Origin: Gaiellasilicea sp963850995
GTDB taxonomy: Bacteria; Actinomycetota; Thermoleophilia; Gaiellales; Gaiellaceae
Length of the DNA: 64,000 nucleotides
Assembly (NCBI GenBank): GCA_963850995.1
Contig: CAWKNQ010000018.1
Span: 84,453 to 148,452 of the forward strand
Direction: 5' to 3'
Shown here: positions 33,909-43,314 of the stretch, piece after piece
Layout of the letters: every line of letters starts with the position of its first letter
How positions within the stretch are numbered: position 1 is the first letter of the stretch
Notes under the pieces: model-generated
Seen by the model: only the letters and a program-made list of their open reading frames with translations
The model's database searches: none
Told to the model about the DNA's origin: nothing
Translations under genes and position numbers: made by a program

Positions 33909-35061
33909 ATGGACTTCGAGCTCACACCGGAACAGGAGCTGATCCGCGCCTCCGCGCGCGAGCTCTGCGACCGCGAGCTCGTGCCGCACGCCCGCGACTG
34001 GGACGAGGCCGAGGAGCTGCCCCGCGCCCTCGTCGGCACGCTCGCCGAGGCCGGCTTCCTGGCAGCGTCGCTTCCCGAGGAGCTCGGCGGCGGCGGGCTC
34101 GACTCGGTGTCCTACTGCCTGCTCTGCGAGGAGCTCGGCCGCGCCGACTCGTCCGTGCGCGGGATCGTCTCGGTCTCGAATGGGCTCTTCGGCAAGACGG
34201 TCGCGAAGTGGGGGACCGACGAGCAGAAGGCGTTGTTGCCGCGGCTCGCGGGCGGGGAGGGCCTCGGCTGCTACGCGCTCACCGAGCCCGGATGCGGCTC
34301 GGACGCGGCGGCGCTCGCGACACGGGCCGAGCGAGAGGGAGACGGCTGGACGCTAACCGGCTCGAAGGTCTTCATCACGCTCGGCTCCTGGGCCGAGACG
34401 GCCATCGTCTTCGCGCGCACCGGCGGGCCGGGGCCGAAGGGCATCAGCGCTTTCCTCGTCCCGACCGCCGCGGACGGCTTCGAGGCGAGGCCGATGAAGG
34501 GGAAGCTCGGCCTGCGCGCGCAGGACACGGCCGAGCTCTCGCTCGACGGTGTCCGGGTGCCCGGAGTCGGCCCTGCTCGGAGCGGAGGGCGAGGGCTTCA
34601 AGGTGGCGATGTCGGCGCTCGACAACGGCCGCATCTCGCTCGCAGCCGGGTGCGTGGGGATCGCGCAGGGCTGCCTCGACGCGTCGGTCGCGTACGCCAA
34701 GGAGCGCGAGGCGTTCGGCAAGCGGATCGCCGCTTTCCAGCTCGTCCAGCAGCTCCTCGCCGAGATGCACGCGGAGACGGAGGCGGCGCGGCTCCTCACC
34801 TGGCGGGCCGCAGCGCTCGCGGACGCCGGCAAGCCGTACACCGTCGAGGCCGCGCTCGCGAAGTGGTACGCGAGCGAGGCCGCCGTCCGCGCCGCGAACG
34901 CCGCCGTGCAGGTGCTCGGCGGCTACGGCTACGTCGACGAATACCCTGTGGCGAAATACCTGCGCGACGCGCGCGTGACCACGCTCTACGAGGGGACGAG
35001 CCAGATCCAGACCCTGATCGTGGGCCGCGCGCTGACCGGAGAGTCCGCCTTCACGACCTAG
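33909..35061 (+). CDS. Acyl-CoA dehydrogenase (one frameshift)
   Basis: Frame-corrected length 383 residues, normal for the family. MDFELTPEQELIRASAREL starts the N-terminal helical domain; CYALTEPGCGSDAAAL and GSKVFITLGSWA are the FAD/acyl-binding region of the middle domain; KEREAFGKRIAAFQLVQ and VQVLGGYGYVDEYPV are in the C-terminal domain; TLYEGTSQIQ carries the catalytic Glu. One extra G at 34563-34564 breaks the frame after GVRVP; ESALLGAEGEGF resumes at once. It oxidises acyl-CoA to enoyl-CoA and passes electrons to ETF. The thiolase gene follows after 11 bases, so the pair probably serves fatty-acid or branched-acyl oxidation. Confidence 0.85.
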
Positions 35062-35072
35062 AGGAGAGCCCC

Positions 35073-36233
35073 GTGCCCGAAGCCGTCATCTGTAGCGCCG
35101 TCCGCACCCCGATCGGGCGCGCAGGCAAGGGATCGTTCGTGGACGTCCGGCCGGACGACCTGCTCGCCTTCGCGATCCGGGAGGCGGTCGGCCGCGTCGA
35201 CGGGCTCGACCCAGGGGACGTCGTCGACGTGATGGTCGGCTGCGGCTTCCCGCAGGAGAAGCAGGGCATGAACCTCGCCCGCCGCGCGGCGCTCCTCGCC
35301 GGGCTGCCGAAGCGCGTCCCGGGCACGACCGTGAACCGCTTCTGCGCCTCGTCGCTGCAGACGGCGCGGATGGCCTTCCACGCGATCAAGGCCGGCGAGG
35401 GCGACGTCTACGTCGCCGCCGGGGTCGAGTCGATCTCGCAGGTTGACGGCTATCCCAAGGACGCCGAGGAGCTGCACCCGAAGCTGGTCGGGGAGGGCGC
35501 GGTCGCGAATGTCTACATCCCGATGGGCTTGACCGCGGAGAACGTCGCCGAGCAATTCGACGTCTCGCGCGAGGACATGGACCGGTTCGCGCAGCGCTCG
35601 CAGGAGCGCGCCGTCGCAGCACAGGAGTCGGGCTTCTTCGCGCGGGAGATCGCGCCGTACACGAAGGAGGACGGCACCGTCGTCTCATCGGACGACGGCC
35701 CGCGCCCGAGCTCGACGCTCGAGAAGCTCACCGAGCTGCAGCCGGCCTTCAAGCCGGACGGCAAGGTCACCGCGGGCAACTCCTGCCCGCTCAACGACGG
35801 CGCCGCGGCGCTCGTGATCATGTCCGAGGAGAAGGCGGCGGAGCTCGGGGTGAAGCCGCGGGCACGGATCATCGCCTCGTCCGTGACGGGGCTCGATCCG
35901 GAGATCATGGGCGTCGGCCCGATCGACGCCGTCAAGGTCGCGCTCGAGCGCGCCGGGATGACGATCGAGGACGTCGACGTGATGGAGCTCAACGAGGCGT
36001 TCGCGGCGCAGGTGCTTCCGGTCTGCCGCGAGGTCGGCGTCGACCCGTTCGGCGAGAAGCTGAATCCGCACGGGGGCGCGATCGCGCTCGGCCATCCCTA
36101 CGGCATGACCGGCGCCCGGATCATGTGCACGCTGCTGAACGACCTCGACACGCTCGACGGCACGATCGGCCTCGAGACGATGTGCGTCGGCGGGGGCCAG
36201 GGCATGGCCATGGTCGTGGAACGCCTGAACTGA
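35073..36233 (+). CDS. Acetyl-CoA C-acetyltransferase (thiolase)
   Basis: 386 residues. GTG at 35073 with GAGGAGAG upstream. All thiolase active-site motifs are present: nucleophile Cys in VNRFCASSLQT (~90), NEAFAAQ, the His in NPHGGAIALGHPYGMTGAR (~342) and the second Cys in CVGGGQGMAM (~372). N-terminal ICSAVRTPIGR and GNSCPLNDGAAAL also match. It cleaves 3-ketoacyl-CoA or condenses acetyl-CoA. Second gene of the plus-strand operon with the acyl-CoA dehydrogenase; its stop overlaps the CTG start of the following kinase-like gene. Confidence 0.93.
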   Translation: MPEAVICSAVRTPIGRAGKGSFVDVRPDDLLAFAIREAVGRVDGLDPGDVVDVMVGCGFPQEKQGMNLARRAALLAGLPKRVPGTTVNRFCASSLQTARMAFHAIKAGEGDVYVAAGVESISQVDGYPKDAEELHPKLVGEGAVANVYIPMGLTAENVAEQFDVSREDMDRFAQRSQERAVAAQESGFFAREIAPYTKEDGTVVSSDDGPRPSSTLEKLTELQPAFKPDGKVTAGNSCPLNDGAAALVIMSEEKAAELGVKPRARIIASSVTGLDPEIMGVGPIDAVKVALERAGMTIEDVDVMELNEAFAAQVLPVCREVGVDPFGEKLNPHGGAIALGHPYGMTGARIMCTLLNDLDTLDGTIGLETMCVGGGQGMAMVVERLN

Positions 36234-36977
36234 GCGACGATCGCCCCGACCTGGCGCTGCTCGAGCGGATCGCGCGGGAGGTGGCGGCGGAGTGGGGGGT
36301 CGAGCTCGGGGAGCCGTACGCGCTCGCGCGGTACTCGTTCGTCGCGCCCGCAGGCGACGGCGCGGTCCTGAAGGTGACGCCGCCCGAGGACGACGAGTCC
36401 GACGAGGAAGCGGAGGCGCTCGAGCTCTGGGCCGGCGACGGTGCGGTCAGGCTGCTCCGGCGCGACCGGGCACGACGGGCGCTGCTGATCGAGCGCGCCG
36501 GTGGGGACATCTCCGGCCTGCCCGACGAGGAGGCGACCCGGATCGGCGTCGCGATCGGGCTCAAGCTCTGGCGGGAGGCCGCAGAGCCGTTCCGCTGGAT
36601 CGGCGACCACGTGCCGAGGTGGCTCGACAACGCCGGCGGGAACGAGCTCGCCGTGCTGGCGCGCGACCTCTACGCGTCGCTCGACGTCGGTCGCACGACG
36701 CTCGTGCACGGCGACTTCCACCACCACAACATCCTCTGGTCGACGCCGTGGAGCGGTCGCGATCGACCCGAAGCCGATGCTCGGCGAGCCGGAGTACGAC
36801 GTACCGTCGTTTCTCTGGAATCCGCTCTGGCATCGGATGAGCCGCGACGTGACCGAGCGGAGACTTGCGGCCTTCGCCGCGGCCGGGCTCGACGAGGCGC
36901 GGATGCGGGTGTGGACGGTGATCCGTGGCTCCTATCTGCGGCCGCACGAGGCCGAGGCGCTACTGGCGCTCGTCTAG
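36230..36977 (+). CDS. Aminoglycoside-phosphotransferase-fold kinase (one frameshift, CTG start)
   Basis: Frame-corrected length 248 residues, counted from the CTG at 36230, which overlaps the thiolase stop as CTGA. No ATG/GTG/TTG fits: upstream codons in this frame lie deep inside thiolase. The fold is an APH/fructosamine-kinase-type kinase: YSFVAPAGDGAVLKVTPP holds the ATP-binding Lys, LIERAGGDISGL follows, LVHGDFHHHNILW is the catalytic loop and VAIDPKPMLGEPEYDVPSF the metal-binding loop. The streptomycin 6-kinase-like family has this IDPKP form. One extra G at 36755-36756 lies between the two loops. Its real substrate is unknown. It converges on the histidine phosphatase gene with an 18-base overlap. 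Confidence 0.7.
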
Positions 36978-37625
36978 AAACGGCTTGAGCTGCTCCCAGA
37001 GGTGCTCCATCGTCGTCTCGCGCGCCGGGTGGAGCGGGTCATACGGGATGTAGTTGACGGTGCGCACGATCCAGCCGTCGTCTCCGAGGTCGAGCACGTT
37101 GATGCACGCGGGGGCCTGCTCGAAGGTGCCGAAATAGGTGCGGTCGCCGGACAGCGCGTAGGAGATAACGATCCGGTTGACGCCGCCGTGGAGGACGGCA
37201 AGCGCCGTGTCCCAGTCGCGCTCGACGAGGCGATCCAGCGCGGGGTGGACGCGATCGAGCGCCTCGCCGAGCGACTCGCCGCCGAGGAAGCGCGCAGCTT
37301 CGTCCGTCACCCGGAGCGCGCCGACGAAGAGCGACTCGAGCTCGTCGGGCGGCAGCGCGTCGAGCCGGCCGCCGCGCCATTCGGCGAGCTCCGGCCATCG
37401 CTCCACCTCCAGTCCGGGCGCGACGATCCCTGCTGTCTCCGCCGTCCGCGGCAGGTCGCTCGCGAGGACGAGGTCGAAGCCGACCTCAGCGAGCGCTTCG
37501 TGCGCCGCCGCTGCCTGCTGGCGGCCACGCGGCGTCAGCGGCACCGTCTCGGGATTCACGGGCGCCCCGGACTCGTCGACGTAGGAGACGTCCGCGTGCC
37601 GCATCAGGTAGAGCCGGCGCCTCAT
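36960..37625 (-). CDS. Histidine phosphatase (phosphoglycerate-mutase-like)
   Basis: 221 residues. The RHG-type motif is LMRHADVSY (7-15) with the phosphorylated His10. LTPRGRQQAAAAHEAL, VLASDLPRTAETA and VLHGGVNRIVISYAL (second catalytic His) complete the active site. The HAD replacement for HG is an accepted variant. It is the last of five overlapping minus-strand genes; its start overlaps the NadR-like stop by four bases. Members of this family remove phosphate from sugar, nucleotide or cobalamin precursors. The coupling to an NMN/NR enzyme suggests a nucleotide phosphate substrate (inference). Confidence 0.85.
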   Translation of the reverse strand: MRRRLYLMRHADVSYVDESGAPVNPETVPLTPRGRQQAAAAHEALAEVGFDLVLASDLPRTAETAGIVAPGLEVERWPELAEWRGGRLDALPPDELESLFVGALRVTDEAARFLGGESLGEALDRVHPALDRLVERDWDTALAVLHGGVNRIVISYALSGDRTYFGTFEQAPACINVLDLGDDGWIVRTVNYIPYDPLHPARETTMEHLWEQLKPFLDERQ

Positions 37626-38596
37626 GCAGGCCCCAGCGCCTCCTCGACCTGGCGAACACGCTCCTCGAGTGGGCCGCTGACGGTCACGTACGGGATCCCG
37701 CGCCGCTCGAGGTCGTCGATGTGCTGGCGCTGGAACTCTGCTGCGGCCGATCCCTCGAGCTCACGTGTCCCGTCGCGGACCCAGCCGAAGTCGTTGTCGC
37801 AGAGGAACCACCTGTAGTCGCCCACCGTGCGGTCGACGAGGTCGTGTAGGCGCGCGTCGGCGGTGCCGTACGACCGGAGCGACCATTGCAGCGTCGACCA
37901 TGCATTCGTGTCGCAGAAGAGGTAGCGCCGCGAGTGCCGCGCGGCCGCATCCTCGCGCTGCCGCTGCCGGCGCGCGAGCTTCAGGTGGTCGGCGAACGTG
38001 CCTTGCCCGCCCTGCGCCTCCCAGAGCTCGCGCCCGAACTCGTGCGTCCAGAGCGTGCCCAGCTGCTCCGCCATCCGCCTCGCCAGCGTGGACTTCCCCG
38101 TCGACTCGGTGCCGACGAAGACGACCCGCTCGATCAGGGAGGCGTAGACGAGCGGGTCCATCCAGCCGCGGTACGCATAGGGATCGGAGCGGATAACCGT
38201 GCCGGAGGTCGGTACGAGCGTTCGCGCGGCGTCGACGAGCACGTGCGTCGCGCCGAGCAGCTCCGCGAAGCGCTCGTAGCCGGGCTCGCTCGAGAAGACA
38301 TGGTCGAAGCGCCCGAGGAACGTGAGGCCCTGGGCGTACACCTCGGCGTAGCCTGGGTCGTCCGTGTCGTCCTGGCCCGGCAGCGGGTCCTCGAGCGCGA
38401 GGATGTTCTCGACATCCGGGTAGAGCTCGCGAAGCCACGAGAGCCGGAGCTCGACAGGCATCCGGTCGTCGTCGGGCCGGCGGCTGGCGTAGACGACGAT
38501 CGTGAGGTCGTCGACCTGCGAGAGGGCAGTCTCGATCATCAGCTGGTGCCCGCGGTGGAGCGGCAGGAACTTGCCGAAGACGAGCCCGCGCTTCAC
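37622..38596 (-). CDS. NadR-like NMN adenylyltransferase / ribosylnicotinamide kinase
   Basis: 324 residues. N-terminal nucleotidyltransferase domain (1-~165): FGKFLPLHRGHQLMI has the HxGH motif (H14, H17), and GTVIRSDPYAYRGWM provides the downstream IRxDP-type contact. C-terminal P-loop kinase domain (~166-324) begins VVFVGTESTGKSTLA, with HEFGRELWE after it. This is the NadR layout without the N-terminal helix-turn-helix of enterobacterial NadR, so it should salvage ribosylnicotinamide to NAD but not act as a repressor. It overlaps both neighbours by four bases in a five-gene operon headed by an F420-type oxidoreductase. Confidence 0.87.
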   Translation of the reverse strand: MKRGLVFGKFLPLHRGHQLMIETALSQVDDLTIVVYASRRPDDDRMPVELRLSWLRELYPDVENILALEDPLPGQDDTDDPGYAEVYAQGLTFLGRFDHVFSSEPGYERFAELLGATHVLVDAARTLVPTSGTVIRSDPYAYRGWMDPLVYASLIERVVFVGTESTGKSTLARRMAEQLGTLWTHEFGRELWEAQGGQGTFADHLKLARRQRQREDAAARHSRRYLFCDTNAWSTLQWSLRSYGTADARLHDLVDRTVGDYRWFLCDNDFGWVRDGTRELEGSAAAEFQRQHIDDLERRGIPYVTVSGPLEERVRQVEEALGPA

Positions 38597-38895
38597 TCGT
38601 ACTTCGCGAGGTGGCGCGGGTTCGAGATGCGCAGCTTCTGCGCGACCTGCTCCTTCAGGAGCGCGACCACACCCTCGGGGATGTCGCCCGCTCGGATGCG
38701 GCGCGCGAGCTCCCAGTCCTCTTCTCGCGGAGGCGTGGTCGCCCAGAGCTCGCGCTCGGCGATCCCGAGCCCGTTGATCGCGACCAGCGTCCGGAACCGG
38801 AGCCGGTGGTCGTCGAGGATGGGGAGGATCTCGTCCTGGAGGAACTCGCGCACCGCCTCGGCGAGCTCCTGAGGGGTGGGGCGGTCATGCTGCAT
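38593..38895 (-). CDS. DUF6285 family protein
   Basis: 100 residues. The sequence PTPQELAEAVREFLQDEILP at the start and the mid motif FRTLVAINGLGIAEREL are characteristic of small helical DUF6285 proteins, which usually sit beside ACAD10-like phosphotransferases, as here. It overlaps the phosphotransferase stop by 11 bases and the NadR-like start by four. It probably binds or assists that phosphotransferase; no catalytic residues are evident. Confidence 0.78.
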   Translation of the reverse strand: MQHDRPTPQELAEAVREFLQDEILPILDDHRLRFRTLVAINGLGIAERELWATTPPREEDWELARRIRAGDIPEGVVALLKEQVAQKLRISNPRHLAKYE

Positions 38896-39803
38896 GGTCG
38901 ATGAGGTCGAGGAGCTCGTACTCCATCTCTGCGGTCAGGCGGCCGAGGACGGCGAGCTCGACGCTTCGCTCCTGGCCGTTGAAGTGGCGGCGCGACTGCG
39001 TCAAGCAGCCGACGGCCCACTTGACGTTGCCGAAGACCTCCCAGACGAGCAGCTCGTCGCGGGTGGCCTCGATGCCGGTCAGCTCGGCGTAGCGCTCGAG
39101 GTAGCGGTCGAGACCGGCGACGCCGCCGAGGTGGCGGTCGTCGGCGCCGAAGCGCCAGGCTCGGACCAGCGGCCAGGCGAGATCCTCGACCGGGTCGGAG
39201 AGGTGCGCGAACTCCCAGTCGAGCACGGCGACGATCCCGTTCTCGTCGACGGCGATGTTCCCGATCCGCCAGTCTCCGTGCACGACGACGGGCTCGCGGT
39301 GGGTCGGCAGCCGCTCCTTCGCCCAGTGGAGCCCCAGCTCGATCGCCGGATGCGGCTCGCCGACCGAGTCGAGCTCCTCGTAGAAGCGGGCAATCTTGTC
39401 TCCGGCTTCGAGGAAGGGGAGTCGCGACGGCGGAATCGCGTGGATCTTCGCCAGCTCCTCGGCGAGCTGGACGTCGAGTCCCGCCGGCGGAGCCTTGACG
39501 ATGCGGCGCCCGATCGTCTCGCCGTGGATCCGCTCCATCACGAACGCTTCGCGGCCCTCGACCTCGCCGAGGTAGGCGATCGGCTGCGGGACCTTCACGC
39601 CCGACTCGTGTGCGGCGCGCAGCACTTCGAACTCCTGCTCGAGCGTCAGGGTCGCCTGATGGATGACGCCGCCGGCCGCACGGCGGATCAGCAGCTCGCG
39701 GCCCTCGGAGTCGACCGCCCACGCCTCCTTCGACGCGCCGCCCGCGAGCAGCACGGCCCGCTCGACCGGGGCGTCGAGCGCGGCCGCGAACGCTCTCTTT
39801 CAC
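38885..39803 (-). CDS. ACAD10/11-type phosphotransferase (one frameshift near the start)
   Basis: Frame-corrected length 305 residues. The likely start is GTG 39803, overlapping the stop of the upstream LLM gene as GTGA; an extra base at 39784-39785 separates the first six codons from the rest. Otherwise translation could start only at GTG 39754. The APH-fold kinase has LAGGASKEAWAVD (nucleotide loop), LLIRRAAGG (Lys strand), FVMERIHGETIG, VVVHGDWRIGNIAVD (catalytic loop) and VLDWEFAHLSDPVEDLAW (metal loop). In human ACAD10/11 this kinase phosphorylates 4-hydroxyacyl-CoA for lactonate breakdown; a similar role is plausible given DUF6285 and the many acyl-CoA genes nearby. Confidence 0.8.
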
Positions 39804-40798
39804 AGCACGAGCTCCGCCATCACCTCGAGCGCCTCCCGCTGGCGCGCCTGGATCACGAGCGTCGAGATCCCGGCCTCCCGCCACGGCTCGAGCCGCTCCG
39901 CGATCCGCTCCTTCGGCCCGACGAGGGCGATCTCGTCGACGAGCTCGTCCGGGACGCTCATCGTCGCCTCGCCCTTCTTCCCGGAGAGGTAGAGATCCTG
40001 GATCGTCGCCGCGGCCTCCTCGAAGCCGTAGCGCTGCGTGAGCGAGTTGTAGAAGTTCTTGCCGCGCGCGCCCATGCCGCCGATGTAGAGGGCGAGCATC
40101 GGCTTGAGCAGGTCGCGGCACTGCTGCACGTCGTCGCCGACGAGGACGGGGCAGAGCGGGGCGACCTCGAATCCCTCCGGCGCGTCCACGAGCGACGGGC
40201 CGTGGATCTCGCGGTAGCGGTAGGGGGAGAAGAAGATCGGCAGCCAGCCGTCCGCGATCTCGGCCGCGAGGGCGACGTTCTTCGGCCCGAGCGCGGCGAG
40301 GTAGATCGGCACCTCGCGCCGGAGCGGCTTCAGGATCAGCTTCAGCGGCTTGCCGACCCCCGTCGCGCCCTCGCCGGTGTACGGGATGTCGTAGTGCGGG
40401 CCATGGTGCTCGACCGTCTCGCGCCGGAGCGCCGCCCGGACGATCTCGACGTACTCGCGCGTGCGGCCGAGCGGCTTCCCCCACGGGACGCCGTGCCACC
40501 CCTCGACCACCTGCGGGCCGGAGGTGCCGAGCCCGAGCAGGACACGGCCGCCGGAGAGCTGGTCGAGCGTCGCTACCGTCATCGCCGTCGTCGCGGGCGT
40601 GCGCGCGGGCATCTGCATGATCGCGGTGCCGATCCCGATCTGCTCGGTCGTCGCTGCGACCCAGCTCGCCACGGTGACGGCGTCCGCGCCCCACGCCTCC
40701 GAGGTCCAGACCGAGTGAAAGCCGAGCCGGTCCGCCTCCTGGGCATAGCCGACCGAGCCGGTCGGATCGTCGTAGCCGAGCTGGAGGCCGAGCTTCAT
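39800..40798 (-). CDS. LLM-class F420-dependent oxidoreductase
   Basis: 332 residues. Luciferase-like TIM barrel: MKLGLQLGY start, GFHSVWTSEAWGAD, IGIGTAIMQMPARTP, GRVLLGLGTSGPQVVEGWHG and the C-terminal IALVGPKERIAERLEPW. This subset uses F420 rather than FMN; the organism makes the F420 precursor FO (gene at 59886), which supports this. First gene of a five-gene minus-strand operon. The -10 box TAGGAT lies nine bases upstream. Substrate unknown; members reduce or oxidise many small molecules. Confidence 0.87.
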   Translation of the reverse strand: MKLGLQLGYDDPTGSVGYAQEADRLGFHSVWTSEAWGADAVTVASWVAATTEQIGIGTAIMQMPARTPATTAMTVATLDQLSGGRVLLGLGTSGPQVVEGWHGVPWGKPLGRTREYVEIVRAALRRETVEHHGPHYDIPYTGEGATGVGKPLKLILKPLRREVPIYLAALGPKNVALAAEIADGWLPIFFSPYRYREIHGPSLVDAPEGFEVAPLCPVLVGDDVQQCRDLLKPMLALYIGGMGARGKNFYNSLTQRYGFEEAAATIQDLYLSGKKGEATMSVPDELVDEIALVGPKERIAERLEPWREAGISTLVIQARQREALEVMAELVL

Positions 40799-40807
40799 CG
40801 TCAGCCG

Positions 40808-40813
40808 ATCCTA
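40808..40813 (-). promoter_or_regulatory. Leaderless-type -10 box (TAGGAT) of the LLM operon
   Basis: TAGGAT on the minus strand with nine bases to the ATG at 40798. It drives the five-gene operon ending at 36960. It sits beside the REP-like hairpin at 40822-40872. Confidence 0.5.
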
Positions 40814-40821
40814 CGAGACAC

Positions 40822-40872
40822 GTCCGCGCGGGACCGGTCCGGGGACTGTCCCCGGACACGTCCCGCGGGGAC
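40822..40872. repeat. REP-like palindrome, second copy of the GGACGTGTCCGGGG element
   Basis: Two 24-base arms (40822-40845 and 40849-40872) pair at 21 of 24 positions around a 3-base loop. The right arm contains CCCCGGACACGTCC, the reverse complement of the core of the element at 20651. It lies 66 bases downstream of the SDR gene that ends the ten-gene operon, so it can end that transcript just before the LLM promoter. Confidence 0.7.
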
Positions 40873-40938
40873 GGTTGGGGAGAAAGAGTTGCGCAATTGT
40901 TTCGATGGACAGGGCTCGACGGGACAGGCCGACGGGGC

Positions 40939-41616
40939 TCAGAGCTGCGGGACCATGCCCTCGGCGCCCTCCACGCGCGGGCCGGGGACGTTCGGGAAGC
41001 GGAACTTGAGCGGTTCGCGGCCAGGCTGGCAGACCCACGCCTGGCCGGTCTCCTCGCTCCGGGCGGCGACGAGCACAGCCTCGGCGATCTGCTCCGGCTC
41101 GAGCAGCGGAAAGCCGGCGGCGTCGAGGGAGGCCTGCGCGGGCTCGGTCATCGGCGTGCGCACGATTCCGGGGCAGACGAGGTTGATCCGGATCCCGCGC
41201 GGCTCGAGCACAGCCGCCATCGAGCGCGCGTAGCCGACGACCGCGTGCTTCGTGAGCACGTAGAGCGGGTCGGACTCCATCGGGATCAACCCGGCGAGCG
41301 ACGCCGTCACGACAAAGACGCTGCCCTCGCGCATCCGCGGCGCGAGCGCCTGGACGCCGAAGACGACGCCGTCGACGTTGACGCCGAGGATTCGCCGGTA
41401 GTCGTCGACCGTCCCGTCGCCCTTCGCGAGTACGCCCGCGTTCAGGCAGACGAGGTCCGCCGGCTCGACCTCGGTCCACGCGATCGGGTCCGAGACGTCG
41501 AAGCCGTCGACGAGATCGAGGCCACGTACCGTCGCTCCCTCCGCTTCGAGCGCGGCGACGATCGCCCGGCCGATCCCGCCGGCCGAGCCGGTCACGAGTG
41601 CGGACTCAGGGAACAA
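40939..41616 (-). CDS. Short-chain dehydrogenase/reductase
   Basis: 225 residues from a TTG at 41616, which overlaps the preceding gene by 11 bases; an ATG at 41649 in the same frame would overlap by 44. Classic SDR: ALVTGSAGGIGRAIV binds NAD(P), VCLNAGVLAKGD is the NAG motif, VTASLAG gives the catalytic Ser, YVLTK the Tyr-Lys pair, and CPGIVRTPMTEP follows. It oxidises or reduces a hydroxy/keto group in the pathway of this operon. Last gene of the ten-gene acyl-CoA cluster; a REP-like hairpin follows. Confidence 0.85.
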   Translation of the reverse strand: MFPESALVTGSAGGIGRAIVAALEAEGATVRGLDLVDGFDVSDPIAWTEVEPADLVCLNAGVLAKGDGTVDDYRRILGVNVDGVVFGVQALAPRMREGSVFVVTASLAGLIPMESDPLYVLTKHAVVGYARSMAAVLEPRGIRINLVCPGIVRTPMTEPAQASLDAAGFPLLEPEQIAEAVLVAARSEETGQAWVCQPGREPLKFRFPNVPGPRVEGAEGMVPQL

Positions 41617-42519
41617 GGACGACCTTCCCGGTCGACTTGCGCGACGCAATCAGCTCGTGCGCGTCGGTCGCCTGGTCGAGCGGGAGCTCCGCGCCGATCA
41701 CCGGCCTGATCGCGCCGCGCCGCCAGAGCGCCAGCAGCTCGTGCACTTCCTCCTGGACGAGCTCCGCCCTGAATCCGAGCAGGCGGCCGAGATAGAACCC
41801 TTGCACGCCGATGTTGCGGCCGACGAGCCGCGCCGGGTCGACAGGCTCCCAGGCGCCGCCCGCGAAGCCGATCGCGATCGCGACGCCGAGCGGGCGCAGC
41901 GCCTGCAGGCACGCGGCGAGAACGGGGCCGCCTACTGGGTCGAACGCGACGTCGATGTCGTCGAGCCCGGCGATCTCCTCGTAGCCGATGGTCCGCTGCG
42001 CGCCGAGCTCGCGCGCGAGCGCAAGCTTCTCCTCCGAGCCGGCCGCGGCGGTGACCGTGGCGCCGGCGAAGAGCGCGAGCTGGACTGCCGCTGTGCCGAC
42101 TCCGCCCGCAGCCGCGGTCACGAGCACGTTCGAGCCGGGATGGATGCGCACCTGCCGCGTGAACGGGATCCACGCCGTCAGATAGGTCGTCAGCAGCGCT
42201 GCTCCCTCCGCGTAGCTCGCGCCGGCCGGCAGGTCGAAGATCCATTCGTCGTCCGCGACGACCCGCTCCGCGTAGCCCCCGCCGGAGCCGCGCACGAACG
42301 CGAGCACGCGCCGGTCGCCCACCTCGCCGGCGACTTCGTTCCCGAGCACGACGGGCAGCGGCGGCGGCTGCGGGTACATGCCCTTGCGGACGAGCACGTC
42401 GGCGAAGTTCACCCCGCCGCCCGCACGTCGATCAGCGACTGTCCCGGTCCCGGCTCGGGCTCGGGGACGTCCTCGACGACGAGCGGGCCGCCGACCTCGT
42501 GGAGGACGGCCGCCTTCAC
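41606..42519 (-). CDS. Zinc-free quinone oxidoreductase-type MDR protein (one frameshift)
   Basis: Frame-corrected length 304 residues. GTG at 42519 overlaps the stop of the upstream hydratase (GTGA). The N-terminus MKAAVLHEVGGPLVV-type strand, VRAAGVNFADVLVRKGMYP, LPVVLGNEVAGEV and VLVTAAAGGVGTAAVQLAL are typical of quinone oxidoreductases of the MDR family, without zinc ligands. One G is missing in the run at 42412-42415, between AAG and VNFAD. It would reduce or oxidise enoyl or quinone substrates with NADPH. Ninth gene of the ten-gene operon. Confidence 0.83.
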
Positions 42520-43305
42520 CGGCCGGTGAACTCGGGTTGGCGCTTCTCGAGGAACGCCATCACGCCCTCCGCACCGTCCTCGCTGCCGATGCAGCGCATG
42601 AAGCCCTGCGCCTCGCGGCGCATCCCCTCGTGGAGCGGCAGGTCGCGCGTCTCGGCCGCGAGCTCCTTGATCACTCCCATCGCGTGCGGCGAGCGCTCGG
42701 AGAGCGTGCGCGCGATTCCGAGCGCCGCGTCCAACAGGCCCTCGCGCGGCACGACCTGCTCGACCAGCCCCCATTCGTACGCCTGCGAACCGGAGATCGG
42801 GTCGCCGGTGAGGTTGAGGTAGAGCGCGCGCCCGTGGCCGACGAGTCGCGGTAGCCGCTGCGTGCCGCCGCCGCCCGGGATCAGGCCGAGCTTGATCTCG
42901 GGCTGGCCGAGCTGCGCGTCCTCGGCCGCGATCCGGACGTCGCACGCCATCGCGAGCTCGAGCCCGCCGCCCAGGCAGTAGCCGTGGATCGCGGCGACGA
43001 CGGGCGTGCGGCCCGGCGTCCATCCGCGCGGCGAGCTTCTGGATCCCGCGGGCGGACCCCTGCTCGGCGGCCTCGACCGCCGCGTCGCGCAGCGCCGGGA
43101 ACTCGGTGATGTCGGCGCCGGCGACGAACGCCTTCTCCCCCTCGCCGCGGAGCACGATCGCCCGCGTCTCGTCGGAGCGGTCGAGCGCGTCGTACTCCTC
43201 CTCGAGCTCCTCGAGCAGGCGCGCCGAGAGGGCGTTCACGGGCGGGTGGTCGAGGGCGACGATCGCAACGCGGCCGTCGTGCTCGACCTTGACGAACTCA
43301 GCCAT
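42516..43305 (-). CDS. Enoyl-CoA hydratase/isomerase (one frameshift)
   Basis: Frame-corrected length 262 residues. VKVEHDGRVAIVALDHPPVNALS opens the crotonase fold; AFVAGADITEF is the first oxyanion strand; AAIHGYCLGGGLELAMACD is the second; GLIPGGGGTQRLPRLVG follows with the region of the second catalytic Glu. The C-terminus FLEKRQPEFTGR is standard. One extra base (GG at 43010-43011) separates the two halves. It hydrates enoyl-CoA after the acyl-CoA dehydrogenase step. AAGGAG lies before the ATG. Eighth gene of the operon. Confidence 0.87.
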
Positions 43306-43314
43306 GTGTCTCCT

